A stretch of DNA of 14,912 nt from a bacterium UBP12_UBA5184 (GTDB taxonomy: Bacteria; Vulcanimicrobiota; Vulcanimicrobiia; Vulcanimicrobiales; Vulcanimicrobiaceae), in assembly GCA_002413145.1 (NCBI GenBank), contig DHWK01000138.1, positions 8,877 to 23,788 on the forward strand, read 5' to 3'. The position numbers and the translations under genes were made by a program. The notes beneath the pieces are model-generated. The model made no database searches, was not told the DNA's origin, and saw nothing but the letters and a program-made list of their open reading frames with translations. Positions 13,593-14,912 of this stretch are shown here, one piece after another (the stretch's first letter is position 1; each line of letters opens with the position of its first letter).

Positions 13593-14182
13593 ACCGCGCC
13601 GGCCCCCGGTCCGCGTAATCCATCAAAGACCAAATTTTCGACGGCGGCGGCGATCTCGGCCGGGCCGAGTTGGCCCCCGGGGTGGTACCACTCGACCAGC
13701 GAGTTCGACATACCGAAGATGAGCCGCGACGCCAAAGCCGGGTCGAACGTCGCAGCGATGGCGCCTTCGCTCTGGGCCTGGCGAATCAGGCCGGCGACCA
13801 AGCGATCGAAGGCGCGCCGGCGCTCGACCGCCTCGCGGGTGACCGGCGAGTTCGCCCGCACGCGGAAGAGCACGGTGAGCTCGGGCAGCAGTGTAAAGGT
13901 CGCTTCGACGACCCGGTGCACGATGTGCTCGAGGCGGCGAATCGCGGCTCCCTCACGCGCCTCGGGTTCTTCGGCGATCGCGAACAACGCGTCGAGCGCC
14001 CGGCGTAGGCCGCGCTCCAGAAGCGCTTCCTTCGCGGCGACGTGATGGTAGATGCCGGCCTTGGTGATGCCCGCCGCGCGCGCGACGTCGTCCATGGACG
14101 CTCCGTCGTAACCACGCTCGGCGAAGACGCGCAGCGCGACGTCGGTGAGGCGATCGATATCGTACGGCTTGCGAGCCTCCAT
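13589..14182 (-). CDS. TetR-family transcriptional regulator (KstR2-like C-terminal domain)
   Basis: A 197-residue dimeric repressor type. The N-terminal HTH (about 10-55) is typical: LTDVALRVFAERGYDGASMD, DVARAAGITKAGIYHHVAAK, EALL. The C-terminal ligand domain ends with FGMSNSLVEWYHPGGQLG and AAAVENLVFDGLR, which recalls KstR2/FadR-like regulators that sense acyl-CoA thioesters; the ligand here is inferred only. It lies 59 bases upstream of the ferritin-like gene on the same strand, with a perfect palindrome in between, so that gene is the obvious target. ATG 14182 has no Shine-Dalgarno; instead CCTCC precedes it and can pair with GGAGG just after the start. The upstream hairpin at 14204-14227 may terminate or attenuate. 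Confidence 0.9.
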   Translation of the reverse strand: MEARKPYDIDRLTDVALRVFAERGYDGASMDDVARAAGITKAGIYHHVAAKEALLERGLRRALDALFAIAEEPEAREGAAIRRLEHIVHRVVEATFTLLPELTVLFRVRANSPVTREAVERRRAFDRLVAGLIRQAQSEGAIAATFDPALASRLIFGMSNSLVEWYHPGGQLGPAEIAAAVENLVFDGLRGPGAGAV

Positions 14183-14192
14183 GCGGGGAGGC
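14175..14192 (-). promoter_or_regulatory. hairpin enclosing the tetR start codon
   Basis: gcctcc-atgcgg-ggaggc is a perfect 6-bp inverted repeat whose loop holds two bases of the minus-strand ATG (14182-14180). In the mRNA it could shield the start codon. There is no normal ribosome site, so initiation may be weak or leaderless. Confidence 0.4.
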
Positions 14193-14203
14193 TTCTAAGC
14201 GAA

Positions 14204-14227
14204 GACGCCGCGCTCTTGCGCGGCGTC
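14204..14227 (-). terminator. perfect 10-bp hairpin in the tetR leader
   Basis: gacgccgcgc-tctt-gcgcggcgtc: a perfect 10-bp stem with a 4-base loop, 22 bases before tetR, followed on the minus strand by TTCGCTT. It could be an attenuator or the end of a transcript coming from further upstream. Confidence 0.45.
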
Positions 14228-14288
14228 GTTCGTCGTGGATCTTAGAGCGCGTGCGAGCGTTCAAGCCGGAAAACTTCCGTGCGGTTCA

Positions 14289-14319
14289 CGTACCGATCTC
14301 TCGCTGTTGCGAGGGTACG
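14289..14319 (+). repeat. structured hairpin in the leader region of the E1-alpha gene
   Basis: cgtacc-(gatct)-ctcgc-tgtt-gcgag-ggtacg pairs over 11 bp with one 5-base bulge. A small cggaa-aac-ttccg hairpin lies at 14267-14279. The 14228-14504 gap holds no gene; I recognise no known riboswitch. A weak -10-like TATACA is at 14425-14430. Confidence 0.35.
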
Positions 14320-14504
14320 CGAGTTACCAAGCGCTGTCGCAGGCTCCGCTTTCGTGGCCCGGTGGATCTTGTAGCGAAATATCGCCCCTCCTGGCGGCTC
14401 AAATGCGTCTCGAGACGACCCGATTATACACCCGCGAGAGGGACCTGTGAAGTCACCCTGCGGTTCCGGAGGAGACCGCCGGCCGCCGAGGGGAGTATGA
14501 GAAA

Positions 14505-14896
14505 GTGGCGGAGACGCTTGCCCGGACGCGCAGCGAACTAAGCAGCGAACAATTGCTCGCGCTGCTACGCAGCATGCTCACGCAGCGAGCGGTCGATACG
14601 CGCGGGTTTCAGCTCAATCGGCAGGGCAAAATCGCGATCGCGATGGGTTCCGAAGGTCACGAAGCCGTACAGGCCGGCACCGGTCTGGCGTTCGTTCGCG
14701 GAAAGGATCTCCTCTATCCATATTACCGCAACACCGGCCTCGTTTTGGCGTGCGGGTTTCCGCTGCGCGATCTCTTCCGTTCGCAATTCGCCCGCGCGAC
14801 CGACCGGACGGGCGGCCGTAACATCATCAATCACATCACGGCGCGTGACCTCGGGATCGCCTCGATCTCGTCGATTATCGCCGCGCAGTGCAGCCA
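14505..14896 (+). CDS. bkdA1: 2-oxoisovalerate dehydrogenase E1 component, alpha subunit (3' truncated)
   Basis: N-terminal 130 residues of the thiamine-diphosphate E1-alpha of a branched-chain 2-oxoacid dehydrogenase (decarboxylates keto acids from Val, Leu, Ile). Visible: LLRSMLTQRAVDTRGFQLNR, QGKIAIAMGSEGHEAVQAG, YPYYRNTGLVLACGFPLRDL, FRSQFARATDRTGGR, then NHITARDLGIASISSIIAAQ and CSH. This matches the family up to the point before the diphosphate-binding motif. Start GTG 14505 with GAGGGGAG 9 bases upstream; the frame is closed by TGA 14448 and holds no ATG before this. From 14897 the sequence is adapter, so the last four codons (CLLYT region) are not part of the protein. A pyruvate dehydrogenase E1-alpha is the main alternative. 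An E1-beta gene is expected next but lies outside. Confidence 0.9.
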
Positions 14897-14912
14897 CTGT
14901 CTCTTATACACA
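14897..14912 (+). other. Tn5/Nextera mosaic-end adapter remnant at contig end
   Basis: CTGTCTCTTATACACA is identical to the first 16 of the 19 bases of the Tn5 mosaic end used in transposase-based library kits (CTGTCTCTTATACACATCT). It sits exactly at the last base of the window and interrupts a conserved reading frame. Library artefact, not genomic sequence. Confidence 0.93.

Noticed and set aside
14251..14541. A 96-codon plus-strand frame upstream of E1-alpha, tested as a leader peptide.
   Set aside because: Arg-rich, no ribosome site, no run of branched-chain codons, and it overlaps the E1-alpha start in another frame.

Overview
This is a high-GC bacterial window, with codons strongly ending in G/C. 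It looks like a metagenome-assembled contig rather than a finished genome: its last 16 bases match the Tn5/Nextera mosaic-end adapter and cut the final gene short. The gene set is ordinary heterotroph metabolism: a beta-propeller phosphoesterase, a dipeptide-type ABC permease with a gamma-glutamyltransferase, a phenylacetate-CoA ligase with a PaaI thioesterase, an Amt ammonium channel and a branched-chain 2-oxoacid dehydrogenase. I lean towards a soil or environmental lineage such as Candidatus Eremiobacterota (WPS-2), but this is a low-confidence impression; no rRNA or marker protein fixes the taxonomy.

Layout. Positions 1-1966 (+) hold the 3' part of a YncE-like propeller/alkaline-phosphatase-superfamily phosphoesterase, broken by one frameshift near 1232-1241. 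Convergent to it, 1982-5418 (-) is a tight dppB-dppC-ggt operon. Positions 5526-6004 (-) encode an ABM-like small protein overlapping a 62-aa two-helix membrane protein that seems to start at CTG. Positions 6151-6900 (-) are a tRNA cluster (Arg-TCT, His-GTG, Lys-TTT, Lys-CTT, in transcription order) with a decayed HNH-type remnant between Arg and His. Positions 7013-7240 (-) encode a 75-aa hydrophilic stress-type protein behind a sigma-B-like promoter. Position 7387 (+) starts tRNA-Pro(TGG), whose first bases form one arm of a long leader hairpin.

Positions 7545-9928 (-) are a paaK-paaI-rdgB operon, divergent from acylphosphatase (9965-10243, +). Convergent with acylphosphatase is an Hcp-like protein carrying a Sec signal peptide (10245-10853, -), preceded by amt (10937-12349, -). 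Positions 12489-14182 (-) hold a ferritin-like di-iron protein and, upstream of it, a TetR regulator. A perfect 18-bp palindrome sits between them on the candidate promoter of the ferritin-like gene. From 14505 (+) a 2-oxoisovalerate dehydrogenase E1-alpha gene begins and runs off the end into adapter sequence.

How the genes fit together. The dppBC-ggt operon suggests peptide import followed by intracellular gamma-glutamyl cleavage. The paaK-paaI pair suggests CoA activation of aryl acids plus a rescue thioesterase. The TetR/ferritin-like pair looks like a small self-contained regulated oxidation module. No mobile element, CRISPR array or phage is present. The least ordinary items are the secreted orphan Hcp protein, the TetR palindrome module, the tRNA-Pro leader hairpin and the CTG-start overlapping small gene.
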